A DNA stretch of 64,000 bases, taken from NCBI RefSeq assembly GCF_027579695.1, contig NC_083587.1, forward strand, positions 38,187,732 through 38,251,731. The letters run 5' to 3'. This DNA is from Neoarius graeffei. Lineage: Eukaryota; Chordata; Actinopteri; Siluriformes; Ariidae. Shown here in pieces: positions 24,295-35,328 of this stretch; positions within the stretch are counted from its first letter, which is position 1; each line of letters opens with the position of its first letter. The notes beneath the pieces were generated by a model. The model saw only the letters and a program-made list of their open reading frames with translations. It was not told the DNA's origin and searched no databases. Both the position numbers and the translations under genes were made by a program.

Positions 24295-24670
24295 CTCATC
24301 TCATCTCATTATCTCTAGCCGCTTTATCCTTCTACAGGGTCGCAGGCAAGCTGGAGCCTATCCCAGCTGACTACGGGCGAAAGGCAGGGTACACCCTGGA
24401 CAAGTCGCCAGGTCATCACAGGGCTGACACATAGACACAGACAACCATTCACACTCACATTCACACCTACAGTCAATTTAGAGTCACCAGTTAACCTAAC
24501 CTGCATGTCTTTGGACTGTGGGGGAAACCGGAGCACCCGGAGGAAACCCACGCGGACACGGGGAGAACATGCAAACTCCACACAGAAAGGCCCTCGCCGG
24601 CCCCGGGGCTCGAACCCAGGACCTTCTTGCTGTGAGGCGACAGCGCTAACCACTACACCACTCTGCCGCC
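24295..24670 (-). mobile_element. tRNA-derived SINE, tail type A
   Basis: Full copy with a perfect 14-bp duplication CTCAATTTTGTCAT (24281-24294, 24671-24684). Confidence 0.94.
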
Positions 24671-25689
24671 CTCAATTTTGTCATTTCAGGGAAAAATAAT
24701 AATTTGCACATCACAAGATGTTTAATTAAAGTCTCAGAGTGTGACCATTGCTATGATGCTTGTCTAAAAGTTACAAATTGCTGGGTTTGAGTCACATGAC
24801 TTTTCTTAGCGGTTTTACCAGAAGTGAAATAGCTGATGGTCTAAACGGCTGCCGTAGTGCAAACAACTAGCAATAACTTATCAGTGGTACACTCAATCTA
24901 GAAGCCACTACTTGCTTTAGATATATTCAGAAGATTGCTATGTGCAATGGAATCGACCCCTACAGTCTGGGAAAGAATAGGGTGACCAGATTTCCCTAGT
25001 CTGAAACCGGGACACTTTTGCGCGTGACCATGCTCGTGCACGCACACCTTTTTTTTACGTAAACGTGACACTCAGAGAGGTGCTCTTATCATTTTGTTGA
25101 AGCTCACATTTATCAACATCTCACATGAAATAAAACAAACAGGCATTTTGTTATCTAGTAGCATAGTGGTATACAGATCAGTTAAATTATGGTCAGACAA
25201 CAGATTTTGTAATGGCTGAGAATAGGCCAGGCTATGTCCATAGGCCAAATTTAAACTGATTTATTTCACCTGTTTGTGAGAACACCAAGAAGAACGCATA
25301 TGCACATGTAGGCTATATCTCTAAAATTGTATGCACTATAGCATGAACTTAAAGTAGATATGTGACCTCAACATAGCCTAGGTCAGAATCAACCTTACTA
25401 ACCATTCCCCACAACTGAATGAATAAAGCAAGAAGATGTGTACAAAAGTGAACACTTTAATGGAAGGTGCAACAAGCTGTTCAACACAGCAATATGGCCA
25501 AACTGTCAGAATGGTATGTTAAACAGAAACAAAAAAAAAAAAAGAGACAAGTGATTTGAGAATATACACTCAAACAAAACAGCAATAAAGGAGGAGAAGG
25601 GCGACAGCCCGAGGAAAGCCCCCACAGGAGCGCACATCATTTGCAACATAGGCTACCCAACTCAGTACAGGAACAAAGCACAGGAACAA

Positions 25690-26558
25690 AGCTAAGGCGA
25701 CTGTTTAGCCGTTTTAATGTGATCCTGTATATCGGCGTTACCACCGTGGGCTACGGAGAAGGAACACTTATGCCGCTTTTCCACTACCAACGCGGCTGAG
25801 TTGGGCTGAGCCGTGCCGTGCTGAGTTGGGCTGAGTCGAGCTGAGTGGGGCTGTTAGAGTTGCATTTCGACTACAACCGCGCTGAACCGTGCTGGCTGGA
25901 AGTGGGTGGACACATTGGGTGGAGTTAGCGAAAGTGGGTGGACGTCACGTGATATCGTTAGGCGGCGCAAACAGTGAAATCAGTGATCTTTTAAGCGGTA
26001 GTCTCACGACCCGGATAGTAAACAATAAACATGGAGTCGTTAGTGTTGCTGGTCTTGGTTCTGTGGCTTGTTGTCACCGACAACGCCAACAGATACTGGC
26101 AAGAGCGTATAGATGAGGCAAGGCGCATAAGGCTTCAGAAATTCTCGTAATTCGTAATTCTTCTTCTTCCGGGTTTACGGTGTTTACAGATCCCAGCGTG
26201 CTTGCGGGGCGTGTGTGGGCATGTGAGGACATTCCTCCTCACCAATCAGTGCACAGGGGAGTGTCTGCTCACGCCCCTAGCCCCACTTGGCTCGGTTTGG
26301 CTCGCTTCAGCCCCACTCCAAAACCGTGCGAGTTTTGGGTGCTAAGCAGGGCTGAAGCAAGCTGAGTCGTGCTGCTCTAAGGTAGTCGAAACGCGAGCCG
26401 TGTCGGGCTGAAGCGAGCTGAAGTGAGCTGAAAAAGGGTAGTGGAAAAGGGCCATTACAGTGTGTGCAGTAGGCTTCGTGCGCATTGTTCTGCACCTCTT
26501 GGAGGAAGGGGTAGGTGCCCTGTAAATCTTTGGAAAAGGTACATTTTCTTTTCGGCAT
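25690..26558 (-). pseudogene. hAT BED-finger protein split by Harbinger
   Basis: Starts at 26558 with MPKRKCTFSKDLQGTYPFL and runs to YCTHC, where the Harbinger copy enters. Beyond the insertion (25767 downwards) the same frame continues with SFSVAHGGNADIQDHIKTAK before a stop. Together these show the CxxC and HGGxxDIxxH pattern of the N-terminal finger of hAT proteins. The transposase body is missing. Confidence 0.8.
25771..26454. mobile_element. Harbinger-type element inserted in the hAT element
   Basis: Ends TGCCGCTTTTCCACTACC and GGTAGTGGAAAAGGGCCA with TTA on both sides (25768-25770, 26455-26457), the PIF/Harbinger target. An internal frame reads MESLVLLVLVLWLVV and then RIDEARRIRLQKFS (26032-26149), similar to N-terminal remnants seen in fish Harbinger copies. 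Subterminal arms are rich in GGCTGAG-type repeats. Confidence 0.87.
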
Positions 26559-26907
26559 AATTTCTGCGGCATTACTGCTGCTAGCTGCTAGACAAAGAAC
26601 ATTCGCACCAGTTAATGTTTATTTTATTGTTGCATGGCAACCCGTTCTGTTGTCTGGAATAATGTGGCTAAATAAACACCCATGCCACAGGGCCAGGGGG
26701 CAGTAACCAGGAAAGTTTGCGATTCCCGTCAATTCATCAAAAATAGTAAATGCAGACATTTCTCCGCTAATGATTCCCACACTGCTCAGTCGCAAACGTA
26801 GTGAGTGGTGAAAACCGGGACATATCCGTGTCCCGACAGACTTTTGTCGGGACTCACAACCCCAAATCGGGACTGTCCCGGTAAAACCGGGACATCTGGT
26901 CACCCTA

Positions 26908-27431
26908 GGAAAGAAGGATGTGTCATATGATCTCGAAAACTACCCTTCAGTCGAGTTCCCCGACATCTTGAATTATCTGGTGTTGCAGACATCCTTCTAC
27001 ACCACAGAACAGATGAAAGTGTGGAAGAGTATGGAGGCTTACAACTTTTTTGTATGTGGCTGTGTAAAGGACCTTGGTATCAAGTCGCTGCTGAATGAAT
27101 CCTGTATTGTTTTTGCCCGTGTAATTACGTTTGTTTTTTTTTAAGCTTTTCATTCACATCTTTACGACGAAGCGCTGCAAGTTGAAGTGCAAACGAACAA
27201 CAGTTCACTTGATTCTCACTTGTGTTGGCTCTCATCTCTCAGGTAAATCATTCACAAAGGTCATCAGAAACCCCTTTAAAGACCTGGATCTTAGTTAAAC
27301 AAGACGGAGAAGTGATCACGGCGCATTGTAACTGTATGGCTGGGGAAGAATTTTGTCGTGACCTTCATGCATATGGACTTTGTGAGGAGGAAACAAAGAA
27401 ACAGCTGGGGACTCTAACGCTTTGTGACTAA
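26908..27431 (+). pseudogene. SWIM-type protein remnant of the ISL2EU-like element
   Basis: Continues a frame begun before the hAT insertion (CNGIDPYSLGKK, ending 24977), then DVSYDLENYPSVEFPDILNY, FYTTEQMKVWKSMEAYNFFV and, after an intron-like gap, [16 protein letters not shown] and HCNCMAGEE. The order is that of the N-terminal and SWIM region of fish transposon proteins that end in a YqaJ-type nuclease. The second half of the SWIM motif (CxH) is not intact. Confidence 0.6.
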
Positions 27432-27479
27432 AAAAAAAGTACCGTAAAATGACGACACATAGCAAGAAAAGTACTTGGA

Positions 27480-27712
27480 AAACACCAAGGACAGCTGAGA
27501 GGGAGATGCAAACCTTTCACCAAGTCATCACTGCAAACTCTAGCATGCTTCGACTCGGCTCCCGTCGATTTCAGTGAGACGTTCAAAAGCCACCTTTCTC
27601 GACGTCTTTTTGTGAAATCCTGTGTTCGTTCACGGGGAACCCAGAAGAAACTTTTATCAGTTTCACGGTTTGATCGATTTGAACAACCTAAAACAACGCA
27701 AGCGTAAGGCAT
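27480..27712 (-). pseudogene. THAP-domain exon of the ISL2EU-like element
   Basis: Minus-strand frame starting MPYACVVLGCSNRSNRETDK, followed by FFWVPRER and ARVCSDDLVKG, then a GT donor. This is a THAP finger of about 75 residues. The C-terminal motif normally reads CSDHF; here His is Asp, so the zinc site is probably broken. Confidence 0.68.
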
Positions 27713-27830
27713 TTTTCATGCGAGCAATGCACCTTCTCCGTACAAACGCTTTGTCAACTGAGCTTTGGTAGAACACCAGCTAAAGTTTTGAATAATGAGG
27801 CGGATGTGACGTCACGTGAAACCCAGCAAT

Positions 27831-28348
27831 AGGTGGGCTGGGTAGTGTGACAAATACCGGTATGGTAGAGACAGTGGTGAAATGCAAACAAATGATGCTA
27901 ATGGGCAGGGGGGACCTCATTATTTCAAACTCAATTTAAAAGAACATTTCTGTTAATGAGTCCCCATTTTCTACACAAGCCTAGACTGTGCTGATTGAGG
28001 ACGTGAGCAGAATTTTAATTTTCTTTCATCACAGGTCTATTATTACATCTTCACCTTATAAGCTGGCAGGAAGAACACGTCATCACATAGTCAGTTATAA
28101 AGTTCAGCCAAGGTTTTTTTTGAGATCATCTCATACAATATACTAAAGCTGACTCAAGATGTCGCCACAAAAATTACCCAACATGTTCTACCAGGAAGTG
28201 TTCAACACACTGCTGTATAAGACACGTGCAATGTGAAGACATTCTAGAAGACATAATGGTGAAATCAAGTTTAAGAGGTGTGCGCGCGCACGTGCACACA
28301 CACACACACCCTGATTCTCGGCACAGGAAGAGTGCTTTGCTGAACCTA
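27831..28348. other. No gene; purine-pyrimidine alternating tract
   Basis: Contains GTGCGCGCGCACGTGCACAC (about 28278-28300), a short self-complementary alternating tract. No coding sequence recognised. Confidence 0.35.
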
Positions 28349-29790
28349 CAGTGTCTTGCGAAAGTATTCATCCCCCTTGGAGTTTGTCATGTTTTGTTGC
28401 ATTACAAGCTGGAATTAAAATGGATTTTTGGAGGGTTAGCACCATTTGATTTACACAGCATGCCTACCACTTTAAAAGGTGCAAATTGTTGTTTTATTAT
28501 GACACAAACAATAATTAAGATGAAAAAAAAACAGAAATTTGGAGTGTACATAGGTATTCACCCCCTTTCATATGAAACCCCTAAATAAGAGCTGCTCCAA
28601 CCAATTCACTTCATAAGTCACATGATTAGTTGATTAAGAGCCACCTGTGTGCAATCAAAGTGTCACATGATCTGTCATATGATGTCTGTGTAAATCAACC
28701 TGTTCTGGAAGGACCCTGACTCTGCAACACTACTAAGCAAGCAACATGAAACCCAAGCAGCCTCCAAACAGGTCAAAGACAAAGTTGTGAAGAAGTATAA
28801 AACAGGGTTGGGTTATAAAAAAAAGAAATATCCCAAACTTTGAATATCCCAGTGAGCACCATTAAATCCATTATAGCAAAATGGAAAGAATATGGCACCA
28901 CTACAAATCTGACGAGAGAAGGCCGACCACCAAAACTCACAGACCAGGCAAGGAGGGCATTAATCAGAGATGCAACAAAGAGAACACTGAAGGAGCTGCA
29001 AAGATCCACAGTGGAGATGGGAGTATCTGTCCATAGGGACACTTTAAGCCGTACATTCCAAAGAGTGGGGCTTTATGGAAGCGTGGCCAGAAAAAAAACA
29101 TTGCGTAAGAAAACACATTTGGAGTTTGCCCAGCAGCATGTGGCAGACTCCCCAAACACATGGAAGAAGATTCCCTGGTCAGCTGAGACTAAAATTGAAC
29201 TTTTTGGCCAACATGGGAAATGCCATGTGTAGCGCAAACCCAACACCCTGAGTACACCATCCCTACAATGAAGCATGGTGGTGGCAGCATCATGCTGTGG
29301 GGATATTTTTCATCTGCAGGGACAGGAAAGCTGGTCAGGACTGAAGGAAAGATGGATGGCACTAAATACAGGGCAATTCTGGAGAAAAACCTGTTTATTG
29401 GCCAGAGATTTGAGACTGGGACGAAGGTTTACATTCCAGCAGGACAATGACCCTAAACATACTGCAAAGCTACACTGGAATGGTTTAAAGGGAAACATTT
29501 AAATATCTTGGAATGGCCTAATCACAGCCCAGACTTCAATCCAATTAAGAATCTGTGGCATAACTTGAAAATTGCTGTACACCAACACAACCCATCTAAC
29601 TTGAAGGAGTTGGAGCAGTTTTGCCTTGAGGAATGGGCAAAAATCCCAGTGGCTAGATGTGCTGAGCTAATACCCCAAGAGACTTGCAGCTGTAATTGCA
29701 GTAAAAGGTGCCTCGATTAAATATTGACTTGGGGATGAATACCTATGCACACGCCAGATTTCTGTTTTTTCATCTTAATTATTATTACTT
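28349..29790 (+). mobile_element. Tc1-like transposon, right end lost
   Basis: Starts TA-CAGTGTCTTGCGAAAGTATT. Near the right side, GGGGATGAATACCTATGCAC begins the opposite repeat, but it is cut by the SINE at 29791 and the outer end is not found beyond it. Confidence 0.85.
28746..29720 (+). pseudogene. Tc1-like transposase, dead copy
   Basis: Starts MKPKQPPNRSKTK and ends near 29720. The HTH part reads IPVSTIKSIIAKWKEYGTT. In the catalytic region [11 protein letters not shown] has Ala for the first Asp, [11 protein letters not shown] is intact, and SPDFNPIKNLW has Lys for the Glu. A stop replaces a Trp codon after KCHV (29230), and several frame changes occur. Two of three catalytic acids are lost. 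Confidence 0.88.
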
Positions 29791-30062
29791 GGGCGGCACG
29801 GTGGTCTAGTGGTTAGCGCTGTCGCCTCACAGCAAAAAGGTCCGGGTTCGAGCCCCATGGCCGGCGAGGGCCTTTCTGTGCGGAGTTTGCATGTTCTCCC
29901 CGTGTCCGCGTGGGTTTCCTCCGGGTGCTCCGGTTTCCCCCACAGTCCAAAGACATGCAGGTTAGGTTAATTGGTGACTCTAAATTGACCGTAGGTGTGA
30001 ATGTGAGTGTGAATGGTTGTCTGTGTCTATGTGTCAGCCCTGTGATGACCTGGCAACTTGTC
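29791..30062 (+). mobile_element. tRNA-derived SINE, 3'-truncated
   Basis: The head and body are as in type A, up to CCTGGCAACTTGTC, where it stops abruptly. The tail and the expected duplication are missing, suggesting a later deletion that also removed the Tc1 right end. Confidence 0.85.
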
Positions 30063-30897
30063 TGCTCATGATGTTCGTGAAAAACCACTATATCCACTGT
30101 CCTCACACTTTCCTGTTGAAAACTTTATCCCTCTTAGGAAAGTGCCGACACTGGAGACTCCTTCCAAAAATGTTTTTTTTATTATCTTTTGACAGAAAAT
30201 GTCACCATATCAGTGATTAACCTTGTTAAATAACGAGTATTTTGAATCAACTTATTATTAGGTTTAGATTATGTGGATCATCCACCATACAAATAGATAG
30301 AGACAGACAGACAGACTAAATCTCTGTGAATTAGCTGTTACCATGGAAACCACAAGATATTACAAGTGTATTAAAATAAAAATGTGAATTACAGTCTGAA
30401 CTACTGTCCAAGCTGAGGTGATTAGAAATTTTAATAAAAACGCAAACACCTTCTGACCAATCAGATTTGAGAATGGGAGGGTTTTTTTTCTTCTTTTAAG
30501 TGGTGGCTGCTGAGCGAGGCATGGCATACTCCATCTTCCCCTGTCAAGTACAGTGGCACTCGCCAATCATGAGCGTCCGGAGCGTGTGCATATAGAAGTG
30601 GGTGAATAGCATTTTTCTCCATGTGCATCAGTTCAAAAAGATGCTGTCAGCTGGCTTCATATGCCTTAGAGGAAGCATGTGATAGCCTTCATCCTCCCTG
30701 GTTTCTAGCTGTCATGTGATAGTGGAGACAGTGTCCGGTGTGTAGGAATTGACCTTGCCTCAATTACAGAGAAAACCAAAATTAAATTTTTTTTTAAAGC
30801 CCACATATATTGTTAATGAGGTCCAATCTTTTAGTAAAATTGTGTGAAAGTGTGCAATAACTTTAAGCAACTGGTTTATACTAAATTTTCTCAATGG
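30063..30897. other. No gene recognised
   Basis: Includes a short GACA repeat (30299-30316). The segment around 30640-30740 has wording (GCTGTCAGCTGGCTTCA, CATGTGATAG) echoed near 32140-32230, so it is probably part of an old dispersed repeat. Confidence 0.3.
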
Positions 30898-31020
30898 TAC
30901 GTTTAGTCCCTGACCTAGTAAACGAGCATGAGGAGGAGTTTTTGATAGAGACTTCAAAGGACTTTGATTAAGCTGCTCTGGATAAGGGCATCTGCTAAAT
31001 ACTGTAAACATAATAAAATC
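30898..31020 (+). mobile_element. LINE 3' end (GGATAAGGGCATCTGCTAAAT type)
   Basis: CCCTGACCTAGTAAACGAGC matches the LINE end near 15947-15970. It is followed by TGGATAAGGGCATCTGCTAA, a typical fish LINE tail. Confidence 0.6.
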
Positions 31021-31072
31021 ATTTTAATATAATTTAAACTCAATAGTAGATTCCATATGTGAAAGTAGAAGT

Positions 31073-31427
31073 CTGCCCATCCATTATCTGTAGCCGCTTA
31101 TCCTGTACAGGGTCATGGGCAAGCTGGAGCCTATCCCAGCTGACTATGGGCGAGAGGCGGGGTACGCCCTGGACAAGTCGCCAGCTCATCACAGGGCTGA
31201 CACATAGACACAGACAACCATTCACACTCACATTCACACCTACGGTCAATTTAGAGTCACCAATTAGCCTAACCTGCATGTCTTTGGACTGTGCGGGAAA
31301 CCGGAGCACCTGGAGGAAACCCACGCAGACAACATGCAAACTCCACACAGAAAGGCCCTCGCCGGCCGCTGGGCTCGAACCCAGAGCCTTCTTGCTGTGA
31401 GGCAACAGTGCTAACCACTACATCACC
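31073..31427 (-). mobile_element. tRNA-derived SINE, tail type A, shortened
   Basis: Flanked by a perfect 14-bp duplication GTGAAAGTAGAAGT (31059-31072, 31428-31441). It lacks the first bases of the head and the ATGAGATGAG tail repeat. Confidence 0.9.
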
Positions 31428-31599
31428 GTGAAAGTAGAAGTAATCCATGTGAATGTCATGATTTGAAGTCTATCAAGTCAAAGTTTATATTAGTCTTCTT
31501 CAGCGTAAATTGACACACACTCAGGAGCACAAATAGGCTACAATTCCAAATTTACAGGAATTTCATGAATACCAAAAGTTCTTATGTAAATGCTGGTGT

Positions 31600-31976
31600 A
31601 GTGGCACGGTGGTGTCATTGTTAGCACTGTCACCTTACAGCAAGAAGGTTCTGGGCTCAAGCCCAGTGGCTGACAGGGGCCTTTCTGTGTGGAGTTTGCA
31701 TGTTCTCCCCATGTCTGTGTGGGTTTCCTCCGGGTGCTCCAGTTTCCCCTACAGTCCAAAGACATGCAGGTTAGGTTAACATGGGGTGGCCTTGGGCTGA
31801 AGTGCCCTTGAGCAAGGCACCTAACTCCCAACTGCTCCCTGGGCACTGTAGCATAGCTGCCCACTGCTCTGGGTATGTGTGTGTGCTCATTGCTCAAGTG
31901 TGTTCACTGTTTCAGATGGGTTAAATGCAGAGAAGAATTTCGCTGTGCTTAAGTGTACGTGTGATAAAGTTCTTCT
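31600..31976 (+). mobile_element. tRNA-derived SINE, tail type B
   Basis: Plus-strand head (GTGGCACGGTGGTGTCATTG) and body as far as GACATGCAGGTTAGG, then the type B tail (GGGCTGAAGTGCCCTTGAGC, GGGTTAAATGCAGAG) ending in TTCTTCTT. Same family as 14945-15332. Confidence 0.85.
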
Positions 31977-33465
31977 TCAAATGAACAATTTAGAAATAAA
32001 TTCATTCACATTCAGCTTGATAAACGAGACCCTATCAGACCCTGTCAGTCACAGCAACACAGCAATTGTGAGTGTTGGTGAACGTACAGCATGTTGAAGA
32101 GGGCAGTTAGTGTTTTCCTCAGAGTGTGCGACACAGCATTAAAAGCAGCAGCAGTTGGCTTCACACATCTCTCAGGTCACAAATAATCACATGATCGCCT
32201 TCACCTTCCATGGTTTGTCGTGGTCATGTGACAGCGAGAGCCAGCAAATGACCAAATTGGGAGAAAATGAAGTAAAAATCCAAACCAAAGTGTAAAAATA
32301 GGCCAAATAATATGAGTGGGATGTGTCTTCATTTGCAGAAAGGACTATACAGTGGATGACGGTGGAAAGAAACCATTTTGAAACAAAATCTCACCGTGTT
32401 CATACTAGCAAGTAACAGGTTGCTCGATCCCAACACAGAGCCATGATTTCAGCGACAGCATCACAGTGTGATAAGTGACATTTTAATTGAAATTCTCTCA
32501 ACTTGACACAAATTATAGTCTTTATGACGCAACACATCAAAATATCTGGCTGGAATGATTGCTCAGGTCAATCCTAACTCACATATGGTGCAACATTTTT
32601 TTTTGGTTCCCCACTCACAACTTTAGTTCCTAGCTGTAATTATTCCAATTTACTGTTCGACTTGAAAGAAAAAAAAAAGCTGTAGTTTCTTCTTATCATG
32701 TCACATAAAACATCTCATTAAATTATGTTGAGAGACATTATGAACAAAACTAAAATCACGGAAAGAAGAAGCAGAGACGACTGGTGCCTCTGGTGATTGT
32801 ATGTAGTAAGTGCAGTTAGTTACATTTGCACAAAAGGCTTGCACAAAGCATGCAACATGGAAATCAGATAAACTTTTCGCACTGAGGAGTTTGTTATTTA
32901 TCCTAATTTGTGTTCAACGAGTTAACCATAGATGGGATTCAACTTTGCCGACTACTGTTCTTATCACAACTACAAAACACTGAACAGTGCGCGCCCACAA
33001 GCAGCAATAATATCGGTCACCACACGCCCACAAGAGACACGAGAGTGAACATACAGCAAGGAAGAAACAACATGTATAGCAATAGAGAACTTGGTCAGAA
33101 AAGCTCAGGATGCACATGAGCCAAATCTGTCCTAAATTCATCTCAGAAATACTTTATTACACAAGGACAGATTAATCAACATATCATCATACGCCCTGTC
33201 GTTTAACACTTGATTAGCTGATAACAGCTGGCCCAAAATAATACACAATATGAAACATAAGGTCATAGAGAAACAAAACTGAACCCATGAACTGACGCAG
33301 TGAATAAAGAAAGGGATCGGAGAGGCTGAAATATTCCTTGATGGTTTGTAATTAAGTAAAACTGTGTGGAGGGATAAGGTAAAGCTGTCGGCTTTTATGG
33401 TTATTTTTAAGTAGTGAGGTTCCACATTTAGCAAGACATTGTTATTACACACTGGAACATTTAAA
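31977..33465. other. No gene recognised
   Basis: Several short frames, but no conserved motifs or paired splice sites. Old repeat sequence likely. Confidence 0.3.
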
Positions 33466-33600
33466 TAATATCGGCTGGCTTTTTCTTGTGGTCTATCAGA
33501 TATATTCCATATTGAACTCATCTTCGACTTGTTTAGTAACATGCTAGCTGAACGGAATATATCTAATAGACCACAAAAAAAAAGCCAGCTAATATTATTA
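33466..33600. repeat. Foldback segment
   Basis: AATAATATCGGCTGGCTTTTT with GTGGTCTATCAGATATATTC on the left is repeated in inverted form at 33553-33600. The arms are about 48 bp with a loop of about 40 bp. Confidence 0.75.
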
Positions 33601-34490
33601 TTATACATACACACTTTTCATATCAGCATTATCGAAGGCCGACGCTAGCTTACCTGCGACTCGGTACTGTTAGTGCAGTAGTCCAGTTACCTTCTAGCCG
33701 GTGTAGCATTCATCACTAGTGTCAGCGAAGACCAATGCGAGCTTAGCCACGACTCGCTGCTGGTAGCACGACAATGCAGTTACCTTCTAGCCGGTGTAGC
33801 ACTTAGTATGAGCATTAGCGAAAACCAACGCTAGCTTAGCCAAGACTCAGTGCTGTTAGTGTGGCAATCCAGTTACCTTCCAACCAATATAGCATTGAGC
33901 AGGAGCGTTAGCAAAGGCCAATGTGAGCTTAGCTGAGACTCAGTGCCATTAGCACAGCAGTCCAGTTACCTTCTAGCCAGTGTAGCATTCATCACTAGTG
34001 TTAGCGAATGCCAATGCTAGCTTACCCCCTGACTCTGTGCTGTTAGCGCGGCAGTCCAGTTACCTTTCAGCCAGTGTAATGTTAGCAAAGGCCAACGCTA
34101 GCGCAGTCAAGCTGAATATTATTTTTTTCCCTGTGTAATTTACTTAGTTACTTTTAAAAACAACAACAGCTACACACAGTGGAGCCACCTGGCAGCCAAA
34201 ATTCTCTCAAAATCTTCTGTTTTAAATGAAGCAAACTTGGCAGCCATGTTTGTTTACAAATTGTCACTGTAACTCGCTTGTGCGGAAGTTTTACATCTCC
34301 GATGTGTGACGTCGTGTTATCTTGACAATGTGCAATATTATAACAATATTGCACGCTCATTCTCCATCGGGTAGAGTGGCGTAATACATAGAGGATAAGC
34401 GATATGATAATATTGCATGCTATCAATAAACCCACTAGATGGGAACAGAATACATGTTTTTAATCCATGGAAAAAGTGGCCTTTATGTAT
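33600..34490. mobile_element. Nonautonomous element, copy 2 (inverted relative to 772-1583)
   Basis: Shares TTGGCAGCCAAAATTCTC, CAATATTGCACGCTCATTCT and CCATGGAAAAAGTGGCCTTT with copy 1 in inverted order. It differs by containing a five-unit tandem array. Confidence 0.65.
33628..34115. repeat. 93-bp tandem array, five units
   Basis: CAGTTACC recurs at 33684, 33777, 33870, 33963 and 34057, giving a period of 93, 93, 93 and 94. Each unit holds a GCTAGC or GCGAGC-type block, a GACTCRGTGCTGTTAG block and TTCTAGCCGGTGTAGC. Confidence 0.9.
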
Positions 34491-34499
34491 AATAATTCT

Positions 34500-35076
34500 C
34501 ATTATTTTTTTCGCGGTCCGGTTTCCAGCAAATCCCACGCTCTGATTGGCTGGCGAGCGGGTCCGTATCCTACGACACGGACCCCGGTTACGGACCTCTG
34601 GCGACTCGTTCGTTCACAACAAACATAGTAGCAATTTTTGTCAACATTTATCTTTTTTTTTAATAAGAAGATTATCAAAAATCATAAATTTTTGCCAGCA
34701 TTTCTCAGGAGAATAGCATTAATTTTACATCATGGATAGCGATAACGACAATCTTCACAGCAAAAGAGAGTTTTACTACCCTGAGGAAGAAGAAATAAAA
34801 TAAAACATTTCAGGAGAAAGCTAAAAACCTCCGTTACGCTGAGCAAAAACATGGCTGAATCCTGAATGACTCCTATTTGTATAAATAGGGGACTACACAG
34901 GCGGCAAAATGTATTTTTTCTCCTGCCATGGAAGCGCACTTGTATACCGAGGAGGAAGCCATTTGCATTACAGCCGTGAATGAGGATTCAAAATGGCGGC
35001 TCGGCTCAGTTTTCCCTTTCGGGCACTCTCGTTTTCTGTTAGAATTTGGTAAAGAAAAAAAAAAAAATATATAAAA
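34500..35076. mobile_element. Probable element around the 35.1-kb palindrome
   Basis: Contains CGCGGTCCGGTTTCC, GAGCGGGTCCGTATCC and ACACGGACCCCGGTTACGGA, inverted and direct GGTCCGT-type repeats. No coding frame recognised. Confidence 0.35.
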
Positions 35077-35217
35077 TTTACCAGCTTAAGGTCGGTCCGT
35101 ATGGTGAAATACCATGACCTCGGTCTTGAATACTGACCTCAGCCCAGAGGGCCTCGCTCAGTACTTTCAAGACCTCGGTCACGGGATTTCACCATACAGA
35201 CCTCCCAGCTGGTAAAT
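35077..35217. repeat. 140-bp imperfect palindrome
   Basis: The left arm TTACCAGCTTAAGGTCGGTC, CGTATGGTGAAATACC and GACCTCGGTCTTGAATACTG is mirrored on the right by CAGTACTTTCAAGACC, GGATTTCACCATACAG and CCCAGCTGGTAA. The centre lies at about 35147 (CCCAGAGGG). Confidence 0.85.
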
Positions 35218-35218
35218 A

Positions 35219-35261
35219 AAACACACACACACACATATTATATTATATTATACACACACAC

Positions 35262-35325
<64 letters not shown>
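35219..35325. repeat. AC and AT microsatellites
   Basis: A short (AC)n, TATTATATTATA, (AC)n, then about 29 AT units. Confidence 0.95.

Positions 35326-35328
<3 letters not shown>

Larger units (their letters stand above)
24978..26907 (-). mobile_element. hAT element inserted in the ISL2EU-like element
   Basis: Ends TAGGGTGACCAGAT and ATCTGGTCACCCTA, flanked by a perfect 8-bp duplication GGAAAGAA (24970-24977, 26908-26915). It carries the start of a BED-finger protein on the minus strand. It breaks the plus-strand frame of the host element. Confidence 0.92.
24777..27830. mobile_element. ISL2EU-like transposon, nested by hAT and Harbinger
   Basis: Ends ATTGCTGGGTTT (24777-24788) and AAACCCAGCAAT (27819-27830), flanked or tipped by AT. 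It carries two convergent coding remnants: a SWIM-type protein on the plus strand and a THAP protein on the minus strand. Fish ISL2EU elements encode a THAP-type transposase and a second protein with SWIM and YqaJ-type regions, which fits. No DDE or YqaJ core remains in the window. A related copy lies at 38280-39190. Confidence 0.65.

Noticed and set aside
24324-24653. Long conserved frames within SINE copies (for example 3492-3821, 24324-24653, 58818-59147, all about 109 codons)
   Set aside because: The same frame recurs in every type A copy because the SINE itself is conserved. No start context or protein similarity supports translation.
26032-26149. Secreted small protein (MESLVLLVLVLWLVV start)
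   Set aside because: Lies wholly within the Harbinger-type element and resembles its N-terminal remnants.
33138-33614. 158-codon minus-strand frame
   Set aside because: No recognisable domain; it runs into the foldback segment at 33466-33600 and ends in a transposon-rich stretch.
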